64,000 nucleotides of DNA from Terramyces sp. JEL0728 (Eukaryota; Chytridiomycota; Chytridiomycetes; Rhizophydiales; Terramycetaceae). This document shows positions 50,988-62,753 of this stretch, one piece after another (the first letter of the stretch is position 1; each line of letters begins with the position of its first letter). Made by a program: the position numbers and the translations under genes. The notes under the pieces were generated by a model. That model saw nothing but the letters and a program-made list of their open reading frames with translations. It had not been told where the DNA came from and did not search any database. The DNA lies in assembly GCA_027603945.1 (NCBI GenBank), contig JADIIU010000030.1, positions 1 to 64,000 on the forward strand, written 5' to 3'.

Positions 50988-53900
50988 TTAATCCGTCCTT
51001 GGGGTATCAATCGTCCTTTGGCGTGATGGTCTAAAGAGGAACCTCAAATCTTCCCTAGTTAGTCTTGGGAGTTTGAATTCGCCATGTCCCAAAGCTCCGT
51101 CCGCCAATGCTCGTTTTTGATCTTGTAAAACAAGAATTCTGTCTTCTACAGAGTCATCAACAGCCAATCGATATACTTTAACTTCCTTTGTCTGGCCTAT
51201 TCTATGAACCCGATCAATCGCTTGATCTTCAACGCTGGGATTCCACCATAAATCCAACAAAATCACTCTAGATGCCGCTGTCAAATTCAATCCGACACCA
51301 CCACACTTCAATGACACAAAGGCAATAGTGATAGACTTGTCAGTCATGAAATTATGAATAGCCTTTTCACGCTCCTCACTAGACATTGTTCCGTCATACC
51401 TAACATATTTAAATCCATTTGCGTTGAGCGCTCTTTGGGCAATGTCCATGAAAGACGTCCATTGTGAAAAAACTACAGTTTTAATTGGCGAATCTCCATT
51501 TGATCTGGCAGCGCGACTTTCAATTCTAATTTTTTGTAAAATATCAATCATCTTGTCTACTTTTGAAGAGGTAATCCAGCTATGAAAGTCCCGATCAGGA
51601 TGTAGTTGTTCAAGTACATCCTCTAATGCCTCTTCGGCGTCAGATATAGGCCGGTTGACGGTGTTCCTAGGTGTTCTTGAAGGAGCAAACGCTTCAATTG
51701 GTATCAGCTCTGTCGACCTTTTTTAGTTACAAGTACTTGATGGCCATATGGCACGATGGGCAAGGCTTGGAATACTCTTCTTCATCGCTAAACTGCACTG
51801 TTTGCAGATAACTCTGGATACAGTCGTTACAAAATGTATGTCCACAATAGGCAACTCTTGGTGTTGTCATTACATCTGAGCACAGCAAGCAAGACTGATA
51901 GATGAGCTCGCCAGTTCGTGCAGACTCCATTATTGACTCAAAAACAGTATTTGAAAGTTTCCTTTTTGCTTCTGCCAGTGCTGGAGATTCATTTGCTGCG
52001 ATAAAATCCAGAAGGCTGGAGCCACCATCTATTTCCCTTAGATTTCCGCGGGAATACTGCATAAAATTTAAAGCAAAGTTTCCAAATTGAGCATCTTCGA
52101 ATACCTCTTTGATTAAATGCGGGTGACTGGCAGCTTGTCTCAGCCGGAGTAATAACACTAATATCGACGAATAATTGAACATTCCTCGCGCTGCCCCCAT
52201 TATATGGTCAAATTCGCTGTTCGCCTTATTGGAAATGATGTCGTAGAATTGTCTTTCAGCGGGACCAAGGGTAATTTTTTCCTGCAATTAGAAACGACTT
52301 ACAATTTCCACGAGTCTGTCGACCAGCCTAATGATAGGAGCACCAGTAGCACCCTTTGTATCTTTTGTTCGTCGCAAGAGACAGCTCCTCAAAATTGCTT
52401 GAAGCTGATGAATAGCAACCTTGGACTTTTGCATATCCTCTTTTTTGATGTTTGTTGTGATTTTCATGTAAAAATTATGATAATTATCCCAGATTGGCAC
52501 TCTCAAGAATCGCAGTTGTGAATATATGTCGTCGACGCTGTTTTGCAGCGGTGTTCCAGTGAGGGAAAATCTATATTTTGCGTCCAGGTCTTGTGCAGCA
52601 TTGGATATTCCAGACTTTCTGTTTTTTATAATATGCGCTTCGTCCAGAATGACCCTTTGGAATCCTGCGGTGAATAGAACACCTGGCCGTTTTCCTGGCA
52701 CAATAGTTCCATCTGCCAGTTCATTTCGTTGAACAGGAGCATCAAGATGAAGCACACTATATGTTGTAACAACCACATCAAATTTGCGCAAATCTTTCTT
52801 GTCTTTTATCCTATCTGAGCCGTGGTGAACCTGAACCCGTAATTTCGTTCTGCTCTTTTCCAAAATCTCACGCTTCCATTGATGGATTAAAGCAAGAGGC
52901 GCAACTATTAAAGTACCCGCATTTTCAGAGTTTGGATGCAGCCGGTTTTGATGAAGAAGAGCAAGCGTCTGAATGGTTTTCCCTACAATCAACTAATTGC
53001 TACCCAAGCCCATATCATCAGCCAGAATCCCCCCTCTTATTTTCTCATTCTTTTCCATGTGCATCATCCAAGCCAATCCATGGATTTGGTGCTCCATCAA
53101 CGTAATGCTTAATGCCCTTGGGGTTCCGTTACCGCCATGCTGTTGTATTAGTTCGGCCTTAATTTCTTTAAGAGACCTATTCACAACGGCGTCAGTTGGG
53201 ATATTGTCCATTATTGCCTTCGTTACATCTGCAGCCACATTGCTGTTTAATAGTGAATTTTCAGAATAATTCGTGATCCTATTCATCCATTCAACTTCAG
53301 AGTCTGATTCTTCATCGCCACCAGCGGATTCTTCCACGTCTTCTACTTCCTCAGCTGAATCTTCCAGTTCCAATTCTATCTGAGGTACTTTTGACAGTCG
53401 CTTCAGCCTTAAATGTGCCAACTGTTTTTCCGTCAGATCAACTACTTCGCAATCATCCTCATCGTCAATCCAGCTATTTTTTGGTGTTTGTTTTTTTGGT
53501 ATACTTGAGGGAACCAGTCTTGAGATGGACTCTAAAACTTTAAGTTTCTTTTCCAGCGATGGTTTCACCGGAGTCTGCTCTAGCTTTGTTATATCCTGGT
53601 CCATTTTGAGCAGAAATGCTTCTTGATCCAAATGCTCGATTTTACGCTTTTTAGTTTCCTGCGAATTAGTGGTGGATTGAGTTTGATCAACCTCTGGTTC
53701 CGAATCCAACTCAATAATTTCAGTAGTGTCCAATTTGGTTTCCTCCAAATTTATTACTTTCGCACCAGACACAGTTTCCAGTTTGGATTCTTGTTTTGAT
53801 TCAGAGATTGCTTCTTGAATATCCTCAACGCTGATACTGCAGCCGGGGTTAATTGCAGAATTGACCACTTTAGCCAAAGCATTTTCATCCTGAAGCTCTG

Positions 53901-54138
53901 GTTTTATCTCTGGGATCTCTGCCGTATTCTCCTTGCAGTTATTGCACACAAACGTCCTTTTGGTAGGTAAGCTTTTGAATTGTTTCTTTAAACAGCTGAT
54001 ATGATAATTTGAAGCGCATTTGGTGCAGCGATAGTCCGTTTGATTGACCTTGTCCTTTGAGCAAATGCACATTGGGAAAAAAGTTGAAATTCGGAATTTG
54101 GCAAGCAATAAAGGGCGAATAAAGCTGCCGGGATTCAT
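50988..54138 (-). CDS. SNF2-family translocase with embedded RING (RAD16/ULS1-like)
   Basis: 1029 aa from four exons; introns of 21, 21 and 19 nt. A Cys-rich PHD-like finger (CICSKDK...CTKCASNYHISC...CNNC) is at the N-terminus, then an acidic region. The SNF2 ATPase has GGILADDMGLGKTIQ (split by an intron), ILDEAH, TGTPLQNSVDDIYS. The RING is CLLCSDVMTTPRVAYCGHTFC...CPSCH, inserted before the helicase C domain (VVFSQWTSFMD, RYDGTMS, DRVHRIGQTKEV). This order is that of RAD5/RAD16/ULS1 proteins, which couple DNA translocation and ubiquitin transfer in repair. No HIRAN domain was seen, so RAD16 or ULS1 fits better than RAD5. Confidence 0.9.
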
Positions 54139-54197
54139 ATGATAGCATCAGAAATTTTAAGCGAGTATCTGCAATTGTGTGATCATTGTTTGTGAAA

Positions 54198-57100
54198 ATG
54201 TCAAAATCACAAGATACGCTGCCGATTCTCCCAACTTTTAGTTCAAAAGGAAAGAATATCGAAGGACTGACAATGGTAGAGAGAGTCGCAACCGCAAAGC
54301 AAAAAGCTAAGAGTATTGCAGCAGAGACATCTCCAACATTCAGGTGCCCATCAAAAAAGCTGCGTCCAATACAGACTGACGAGGAAAAAAAGGATCTTAC
54401 TGACGGCAACAAACCAATAAAGAATGACCAGGATACCCAAATTACACGGCAGAAAACAGCGCGGACGCCGGGGATCACTACTCTGAATGAATTCATGACA
54501 ATGAAAAAGGAAATAGTAGAAAAGAAACTATTGGGATCTTCGGACGGTAACTTGGAAAATAGGATTGAGGAAAAAGATGGTATTGCATCATTAATGAGAA
54601 AATGAGCTGTCAAGAAAAACCACCTTGCGAAAAAAATCACTTACAGAGCAAAAGCTCTATCACAGACCATTCACAGTTAAAGGAAAGCTAGAGGACAGAT
54701 GTAAAATATCATCAGATTTACAACAAGGCGGCAGGGTTCGCTCAAAATCGGACGTAACTGGAAATGACAAAACCAGTACAAAAAATTAACAGTAGAAGTA
54801 TTACCGATAGAATCAAGGAAAAAGTCGACTATACTGAGCGTTTTGCTAAAGGATAAGGAGCCGCTAGAAAGTTCCGCAGGTAATATGAAATTCATTGAGA
54901 AAATATAAGGGATCAACCGCAAACAAAGCACAGAGCAAAATCATCCATTGGCTTGGAATCAAATAGTAACTTTGAACTGATATAGTTAATCAACATACCC
55001 CTAGAAAACATAGTAAATTTACTTCTCTTGAATTTCACGACAATGGCGAAAAGAGTATAAATGAGACACAGCAGATCCCATCTCGTTCCAAATCTACCCT
55101 TGGGTCTCATGTGAATTGTAGATATTTCTAAGATAGTACATCAGCCTACCCCTCGTAATTACAGTAAGGTTGCAAGTATTGAAATACACGAGCCACCAAA
55201 CAGCAAGCAGGAAGCAAAAAGCGTTCATTCTGGTAATTTGGTGCCTATTCCAGTCAAGAAAAGTAAAGAAAATATTGCCAAAGGCATCGGGGCACCTCCA
55301 AACCAGGATGAAAAGGAAATCAGTCCTACTGCAGCTTCTAGTAGTGAAAATTGCGATAAATCAAAAGAAAAAAAGAGTAACATTTACACTAATCCAGAAT
55401 TTGATAGATGTCTCAGTATGAAAACGGTGCAGATCAATGTACCAGCCAAGCCTGATTCTACAGCCCAAACTGATTATGCAACCAATACCAGTGAGGCAGG
55501 AAAAAGACAAGTTGGAAGCAGTACTCTGAGCATGAAAGCTTCGTTTGCTGAAAATCGTTCCGTAGTAATACTAATGGATAGCGATTCGGCTGGTAGTTTG
55601 ACTTTGACTGTAGAACAAGGCTCAAATGCAGCGCACAAGATTGAATTGGACGATAAACAAGAAAATCTACTCAAAGCACCAAAGTTGAACAGAATGTTTT
55701 CTCAAAATTTGCAATCATTGCTGAATGCGAATAAAATGGAAAGCAAGCTCGCACTCACAACTGCAAACGAGCTGCACAAATCAGTAGCAGACTTTAGAAA
55801 ATTGGTGAAGAATCCTACAAAAGATATTGTAAAGCAAATGGAAATTGAAATGGATGCTATTAGTAAGGAACAATGTGATAATCCTTTAATCTAGTGGCAT
55901 GGTCTGCAGATACTGCACAGTCACAGGACCATAAATCTTCCATGGTGCTCAAGAAAAAAGAAATATCCAAAACAATTAGAAGAAATTGGATATTCATATA
56001 TCGGACTGTGCAGCTGGCCCAAAAAATTTTGAAATCCTACAAGCAAAAGAATTATCTTAAAGTAACAGAGGTTCCGGTGAAAGATGCGCGGACTCTGAGC
56101 TATCTCCTAAAAGTTCAAATAGTTGAGCCAAACCCAGCTTATATCGCACAGGCGTGTTAATTCTAATTTAGGTTGAAGGATTGCTGAAAGATGAATCTTT
56201 CAAACGACACAAAAATGATGTGACAGCGCTTGAAAAAATATTGAGTTATAGGATGGAAGATTTCCGCAAATATCCATTAAATGAACGAATGTTCTTTTGC
56301 CAATCTATGAGAGTAGAAAAATACAAGAGAGTACCAGTTAATTAATAGTCAGGATACCCTTCTAATGATGGAAGACCATGTTGCAACGTGCTTCTACTTT
56401 CTATTAAGCGGACAGGTGGAAATCTTTAAACTGGAAGGCGAATTCAAATACAGGGTAAACAATACTAAGATAGTTGAATCTCAAAAACCCAGGATCGGTA
56501 ATCGGAGAGCTGAGAGTAAACTTACCAGGCAGCAAAAGGACTGCATGTGCCGCGACAACTACAGAAACAATTTTACTTTGCATATCGAAAGAGGAATACA
56601 TGGAAGTAAGGTTTCGTTAACCACAGGTTGTTAATAGAGGAGAAAACAATGTATTGAGGGAAAATATGCTTCTTTCGCTGAGATACATGCAATTGTTTGA
56701 TAAGAATGAAGATGTCTTGGAAAAGATCTCGAGTTTCTTCAAAATATACACAATCGGAAAGAATACAATAATACAGGAAGAAGGAAAGCAAACCCTGGAT
56801 TTATCTTGGATAATAGAAGGAAATTGTAAAGTGAACAGAGCAGTTTCGTTTATCAACAAAGTAGCAAATGGCAAGCAAATACTGTCACCATCTGCCCCTG
56901 ATCAGGCAAAAAAGGACAACATCACAACTTTGGAATTATGCACTCAGGTATTATCCGTAGGCGAATGGTTCCCATCGCTGCCTTTAATTTCAGAGAACCC
57001 AGCAGAATTGAAATATTTGGGACCAACTGCGCTAAAAAAAGATGATTACGTTGATCTGTACTCAAAAATGAGATCAGTGGATGATAGGCTGTATTCCAAG

Positions 57101-57307
57101 TACAGTGTGGTGGCAGACTCTACCGTAATAATAGCTTCCATGCCATACAGCGACTTTTTGCAACTTGTACCCCGCGAAATCATATTTGAAATGGTGGTGA
57201 ACCCAACCGTGACAATCTATCCAATAGAAGAAGTTCAGGACCAATATTTACAACAGCAGATGTGGAGCAATCACAAGAAAACCATTGTAAATGAGATTGT
57301 CAAATAA
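54198..57307 (+). CDS. Cyclic nucleotide-binding domain protein, copy 1
   Basis: 968 aa from eleven exons. A long Lys/Ser-rich N-terminus to about residue 490 is followed by helical RRNWIFIYRTVQLAQKILK, then ERMFFCQSMRVEKY...LLSGQVEIFK and IGELRVNLPGSKRTACAATT, a CNBD phosphate-binding cassette with Glu and Arg kept. A second CNBD-like barrel follows (DVLEKISSFFKIYTIGKN...SWIIEGNCKVN). No channel, kinase or GEF domain is seen. It resembles CNBD2-type proteins, some of which are linked to sperm flagella; that link is inference. One intron has a GC 5' site (56152-56171). Confidence 0.8.
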
Positions 57308-57376
57308 ATTTAAAAAGTGCTATTGTTTACCTTGGTTATTGTGGGAATTTACCGCTGATCATAGCTGTCAATATAT

Positions 57377-59214
57377 ATGCAAACATTAAAACCAAAAGCC
57401 CAATCTGCGAGCAATAGAGATGTGCCAACAATAAAAGGAATTTCAAAGGAAGGCGATTTAGAGCCAACAACCCCAAAATCCAGAGTTGCCTCGAACCTGC
57501 CAAATCTAATTGATAAAACAGAAACATCATCTCCCACTGGTACACCAAAAACGAGCAAATCCAAAGCTCAGAAATCAGTTCAGTCGTTTTTAGAATTCAA
57601 AAGCACCAAAGAAGCTGCAGGTGAAGGTGGTTTGCTTAAAATAGAAGGGAATAACGATCAACCAGCATCTGCCCGGTCTCAAAAGAAAAATGGATCAAGC
57701 AAGTCGTCAGAAGCTACAGATAACACAAGCCCCAATGAAACACGGAAACTGAGGTCCAACAAAGCTGGAATGCGAACAAGTACTTAAGAGATAACATCAG
57801 AAAAGGTGAACATCACAGAAAAGCTGGAAACTCAATTGGAGTCTGTAAAAAAGAAAGACCTCAATGAACAGCCCGATGTTGTAGCTGCTAAGAAAAAGAA
57901 AACAATCAGTATGGAAAACTCCATTAGAAAAAGATGGATCATTGTGTATCGACTTCAGCAATTGGCACTAAAGCTATCCAAAGCATATCGGTCAATCACC
58001 ACTGCAAATTATTCCCAATTGACACAGTTACCAATTAAGGACGCTGGAACATTGTCATATATGCTTAAAATTCAAATAGTTGAACCCAGCGAAGCATATA
58101 TAGCGCAAATTGAATCTTTTTTGAAAGAACCTGCTTTCAGAAGAAGCCGCGAAACAGTCGCCAGCTTAGAAAAAGTACTTTCGTTCAGAATGCCTGATTT
58201 TGCAAAGTTTTCAAAGAACGAGAGAATGTTTTTCTGCCAGGCAATGAAGCTGGAGAAATACACGAAAGGTGCGATATTGATGAAGGAAAACAACCTGGCC
58301 ACCAACTTTTGCTTTTTACTATCCGGCCAAATCGAGTTTTTCAAGTTTGACAATGGTTTCAAGGTTAGAGTAAGTGTCTCAATAATATAGGTAAACCTAA
58401 AAAATCCGGGTAATTTAATCGGAGATAGAGGATTGCAGTCCAAGACCGTCAAGCGAAGTGTTTGCGCAGCAACAACTACTGACTCGAAGCTGCTCATGAT
58501 TACCAAGGATGACTACCACGAGGTAATTTATATTAAACAAAGTTTATAAATAATGGAGAGAGGGAGTTGGTGAAAAATAAGCTCGAAACGGCATTATCCT
58601 CAGTCCGGATCTTTTCAAACCATTCAGCTGTCCTTGAAAAGATTTCTGGTCTTTTCCAGATTTACAACTACCCCAAAGGTGAGCTAATTCACCATGAGGG
58701 AGCTCAGACATTTGAGTTATCGTGGGTAATCGATGGCACCTGCCAAATTGTACGGAGCGTCCCTTTCCATTCAAAGTCTGCGAATGGAAAGCAAATATTA
58801 TCTATCCCTAATGAAAAAGAGTCAGTTACAGAGCTGGAGCTTGTTACACAAACATTAAAGACAGGAGATTGGTTTCCAGATATACCGTTATTGCCTGATC
58901 AGTTGCCAAACGTCAAGTTTTTGGGTCCAGAAAAATTAAATAAGGATTCCTATATTCAGTTATATACCAAAATGCCTCCAAATGACGAAATTACGTATTA
59001 CAAATATAGCGTGAAGGCTGATTCGCCAGTTACTATTGCGACGATTCAGTTGAATGATTTTTGTGAAATTATTCCAAAAGATTTACTGTTTAAACTGATA
59101 TTTACGGAAACAATAACCATGTACCCGACTAAAGAATTACAAACTCAATATTTACAGCAACAAACCTGGGACAATCACAAGCAGAATATAGTAAGCCAAG
59201 TCTTGCATAAATAA
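57377..59214 (+). CDS. Cyclic nucleotide-binding domain protein, copy 2
   Basis: 591 aa from four exons (introns 21, 21, 20 nt). A direct paralogue of the upstream gene: shared RKRWIIVYRLQQLALKLSK, SEAYIAQIE, ERMFFCQAMKLEKY, LLSGQIEFFK, VNLKNPGNLIGD and YLQQQTWDNHK at the end. The N-terminus is shorter. In the phosphate cassette the Glu is Asp (LIGDRGLQ), so nucleotide binding may be altered. Two introns present in copy 1 are absent here. The stop codon is separated by one base from the stop of the convergent RPGRIP1L gene. Confidence 0.8.
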
Positions 59215-59215
59215 T

Positions 59216-62200
59216 TTATTTCTTGATCCACTTAATAAAATTATGTAGCCCTTGAACATCTACTACGATTTTTCCAAATTCGAGACCTGTATTGGATTCT
59301 ATGGGGAGGAAATAGCGCATGCTATTTTCTCCAATTTCACTGTACTTTAAATTGGCGTGGCCTAAATCAATGCATTCGCGATCTAAATCGGTTTCTGGCA
59401 GCTCATCAACAATAGACAGCAACATATCCAGAGAATAATTCAGAATATTTTCTCCAAATTGCGATTTTTCAATTATTTCTTGGAATTTGTAACCTACAGT
59501 TAACGCAATAATACTTTTCTTGTAATTAACTGGTATCTGCGCCTGTTTAATTAGCTGGATTGATTGCGACTCCATTTCTTCTCCAGGAAGACCTAAAAAC
59601 TCTAGCCCTACAAATATTTGGGTGGTTTTACTCAGAAATTCCAGTACTTCAGGACGATCGAAATAGAACTGTAAATGAGAAAGCTATTGTTATACGGAAT
59701 TTACATTGAATTGAAGTATCTCTGACGTTGTTTGTGTTTTTTCTTCGTCTTCTGTTTTAGCTGCCGATACAACGGAACTAGCGTCACTTTCATTGCCAAC
59801 TTCATCTTTGGCGCTAGGCGCAATGCTTTGATCGGCTACTGTTAGAGCTTTATGTTGCTCTTCAAGCACTGTTTCTTGGATTTCATTATTTTCCAATTTT
59901 TCAGAATTCGTTGGAGGCGATTTTGGAACAGGATCCGGAGTAGCCTTTTCTTTATCCAGAACCTTCGTTAGTAAGATATACTGTTTTAATTTGGAAGGAG
60001 TATGGACTTTCCCAGTTCATCCTGACTGAAACACAACCACACTTTAGTCCATAGTGATTTTCAACATCAAATTCCCCGTCGATATTCCCTGCAAGCAGCT
60101 CCAAAACCGGTAATTTAGCAGTGCCGTAATGGTGCTCTTGTTGGTTTGCATCTGCAAATACAATTGTAACCTATTTAGCTAATTATTACTTTGCTCGTCC
60201 GTAAGAACCGCTCCAAATCTGAATTCATAGCAACTGGAAGATAGGTTTTAAAATTAAATCGCGGTTCCAGCGTTCCCTCAATTTCTGGTAGAAGAACATT
60301 CCTATTAGTAGGCGGGAAATGTATTACCCCAGTGATTCTTGGAGACTCTTTATCAGATATAAACTTTGCGTCAAGTACTTCCACGCATAATACATTTGGG
60401 CTGGCTCTTGAGGTATTCAGACAATATTAATTCAAAACTACTTTTCAACAAACTCAGGATACTGTAAATTCAGAGAGATTGTGTTTTCATTGTATTCCGT
60501 ATACGGCGGCAAAGTCATATTTACATTAATTGTGTATTCAAGTTTGCCCAATGGTTTTCCCTTTAATTAAGTAAATATACCTTTTCGACACTAAATATTT
60601 CAGTTGAAAACCGTTCAGAGGTAAGTTGTCCAGAAATAAAGTTGGGGAATGAAGGAGTGCATTTTCCCAAAACAAAAAAATCAATTCCATCTGTTTGACA
60701 CACGGTTAGAGTGATTTTCTGTGTTTGGAAGTAGTACAAGAACATTTCATCAACCTCCAAAGAATACCTCGTTAATTTTGATTACTTTAGTGAATTGTCA
60801 AAGAATGGCGATTTACCTCTTGCAATTCGGGTCACAGCTGTTTCAAAATCATAGAAATCCACCAACACGATTGTTGTTAATCCTTCAAAAGTGCACATAT
60901 CAGAGTTTTTGTTCATAGCTGCCAATATGGAAGTATTATAGATTGCACCATGTAAAACAATTTCAATCTCGCTTCCACCTAGTTTAAGTAACAGAAACAC
61001 CTGCATCTGGATCCAGTGCTGTGTTTGCTACAGTCTCCACTGGCACTGAATGTTTCAGCTTACTTTCCAAATATTCAACCTTGTGCTTTTCGGCAGCAAG
61101 CAACTCTGATAGCTGGCCAAGTCTTATTTCGTACTCATCAGTTAGTATTGAAATTTTCTTTTTGATTTCGCTCAATTCGCTGTTGAGGTCGTTGTTGATC
61201 TTCTTTTGCATTTTCAAAAGGTTATTCGCCCCCTCTAATTCCAAGACGCATGCAGCGTATTCCTGTCTCAGTTCGTTGATTGCTTCATTGTCTTTTTCAA
61301 AACTGTGCAAGTTCGATAGGAATTCAAAAGTAAGACCAGTCTCTTTCTTTAGCCGCAAGAGAGCAAATGCCTCTTCCATATCCGCTTGAGAAGGTTGTTT
61401 ATCTAACGATCTTGTTAGTTGATTTAATCGTAATTTGAGATTGTCTATTTCGCTCTGTTTTTCATACATTCCCGCTTCGATCTTTTGTTTTTGTAATGAG
61501 TCTTTGTTGGATTGGGCTACATAAGATAACCTTACCTAATAAATCAGCATTCGAATGTTGCAATTTTAGCTTTTCTTGATATAATGCATCGTATTTCCTT
61601 CTCTCTTCATCGAGTATACGCTTCAGGTTGTTTATCTCCTCTTGAAATTCCCCATCCCTCTCAGTTGCAAATCTATTCTTCATTATCACATCCAATTCAG
61701 CTTCGAGCAAGCTCTTTTCTTTTCGCAGATCTTGGATTATCACTTGAAACTTTGTGAAATACAAATTACTTCAGATTGAGCTTCCAGCTTTGATTTTTCA
61801 TCATTTAGCAGTTTTTCCAACTCTAGGGATTTTTGTCTTTCAGAATTCAAATCTTTACCCAATTCTTCAGCAGTGGCCGTTACTTCCTTGAAAGATTTAG
61901 ATATATTGCGGAATTGCTCATCAAGAGTATCATTTTTCGCTCTTTGGTCAATCAGCAGCTTTCTTGTCTCATTGAGCTCCTGCTGTAAGGAAATCCTGTC
62001 AATATCCGCGGCTTTCTTGATTCTATATTACGAAACACGTACTCATTGACTGTTTCCTGCAAATTTTGCATATCCTGCTCTCCTTTCTTCAAATCAGTAT
62101 CCAAACTGGTAATCTTTATTCGATATTTGTTTGTTAAATCCTCCCTACGTTACCATAACTTACAGTTCCTGGATGGTTTCCTTTTGGACTTCAACTTCAT

Positions 62201-62700
62201 TGTGGTAGCTATTTAACGCCAAAGTACCTCTCAACTTCAGCGATTGATTTTTTTGCCTGCTATTAATTAAAGTTACAATCAACGGCTTGCCTTGGATCAC
62301 GCCAAGTTTTCGTCCCTAGATTAAAAATGCCTACAGTTTCGACTCTAGGCGGTATGTGTGAGTACGCCGTTCTCTTTCTGGTTTCTGACTCGTGTAAAGT
62401 TTTGTAATAATTCAGCTTTGTTTTCAGACTTGAAGAATTGGTGCTTAGCGCTTGTATCTGCTCTTTCAAAGAATTTATGTAATCGACATCTGGTTTGTCT
62501 TTGATATCTCCACTAAATATTAAAATACCTTTCGGGGTTCCCTTGTTTATCTGCAGGTTGAGTTTGTTCAGTTTTACTAGTAGCCTATGTCAATCCGACA
62601 GGTACTTTTTAGTGCTATCGTCATTGGATTTGAGCTTCTTTTTCAACGCAAGATTTTCATCTCTTAAACTGAAGATTTGATCCTCCCGTTCATCCAGCAT
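59216..62700 (-). CDS. RPGRIP1L: RPGRIP1L-like ciliary transition-zone protein
   Basis: About 1065 aa from some 15 exons. Extended coiled coil (MLDEREDQIFSLRDENL... through ESKLKHSVP), then a first C2 domain (GGSEIEIVLHGAI...TTIVLVDFYDFETAVTRI...DEMFLYYFQTQKITL), a second C2-like domain (SPNVLCVEVLDAK...VTIVFADANQQEHHYGTAKLPVLELL) and a C-terminal RPGR-interaction-like domain (HLQFYFDRPEVLEFL, VGLEFLGLPGEE). This order is that of RPGRIP1/RPGRIP1L, which sit at the ciliary gate. Introns are mostly 18-24 nt; the 18-nt one is at 60769-60786. Boundaries at about 62,270 and 60,407-60,441 are ambiguous. Confidence 0.85.
60769..60786 (-). other. Shortest intron seen (18 nt) in RPGRIP1L
   Basis: On the minus strand GTAATCAAAATTAACGAG, with TTAAC before the final AG. 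Its removal joins DNSLK to YSLEVDEMFLYYF of the first C2 domain. Confidence 0.75.
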
Positions 62701-62753
62701 TTTAGATGGACGCGTTTGTTGACGAAAAAACACAAAAAGAAACAAAAATATGT

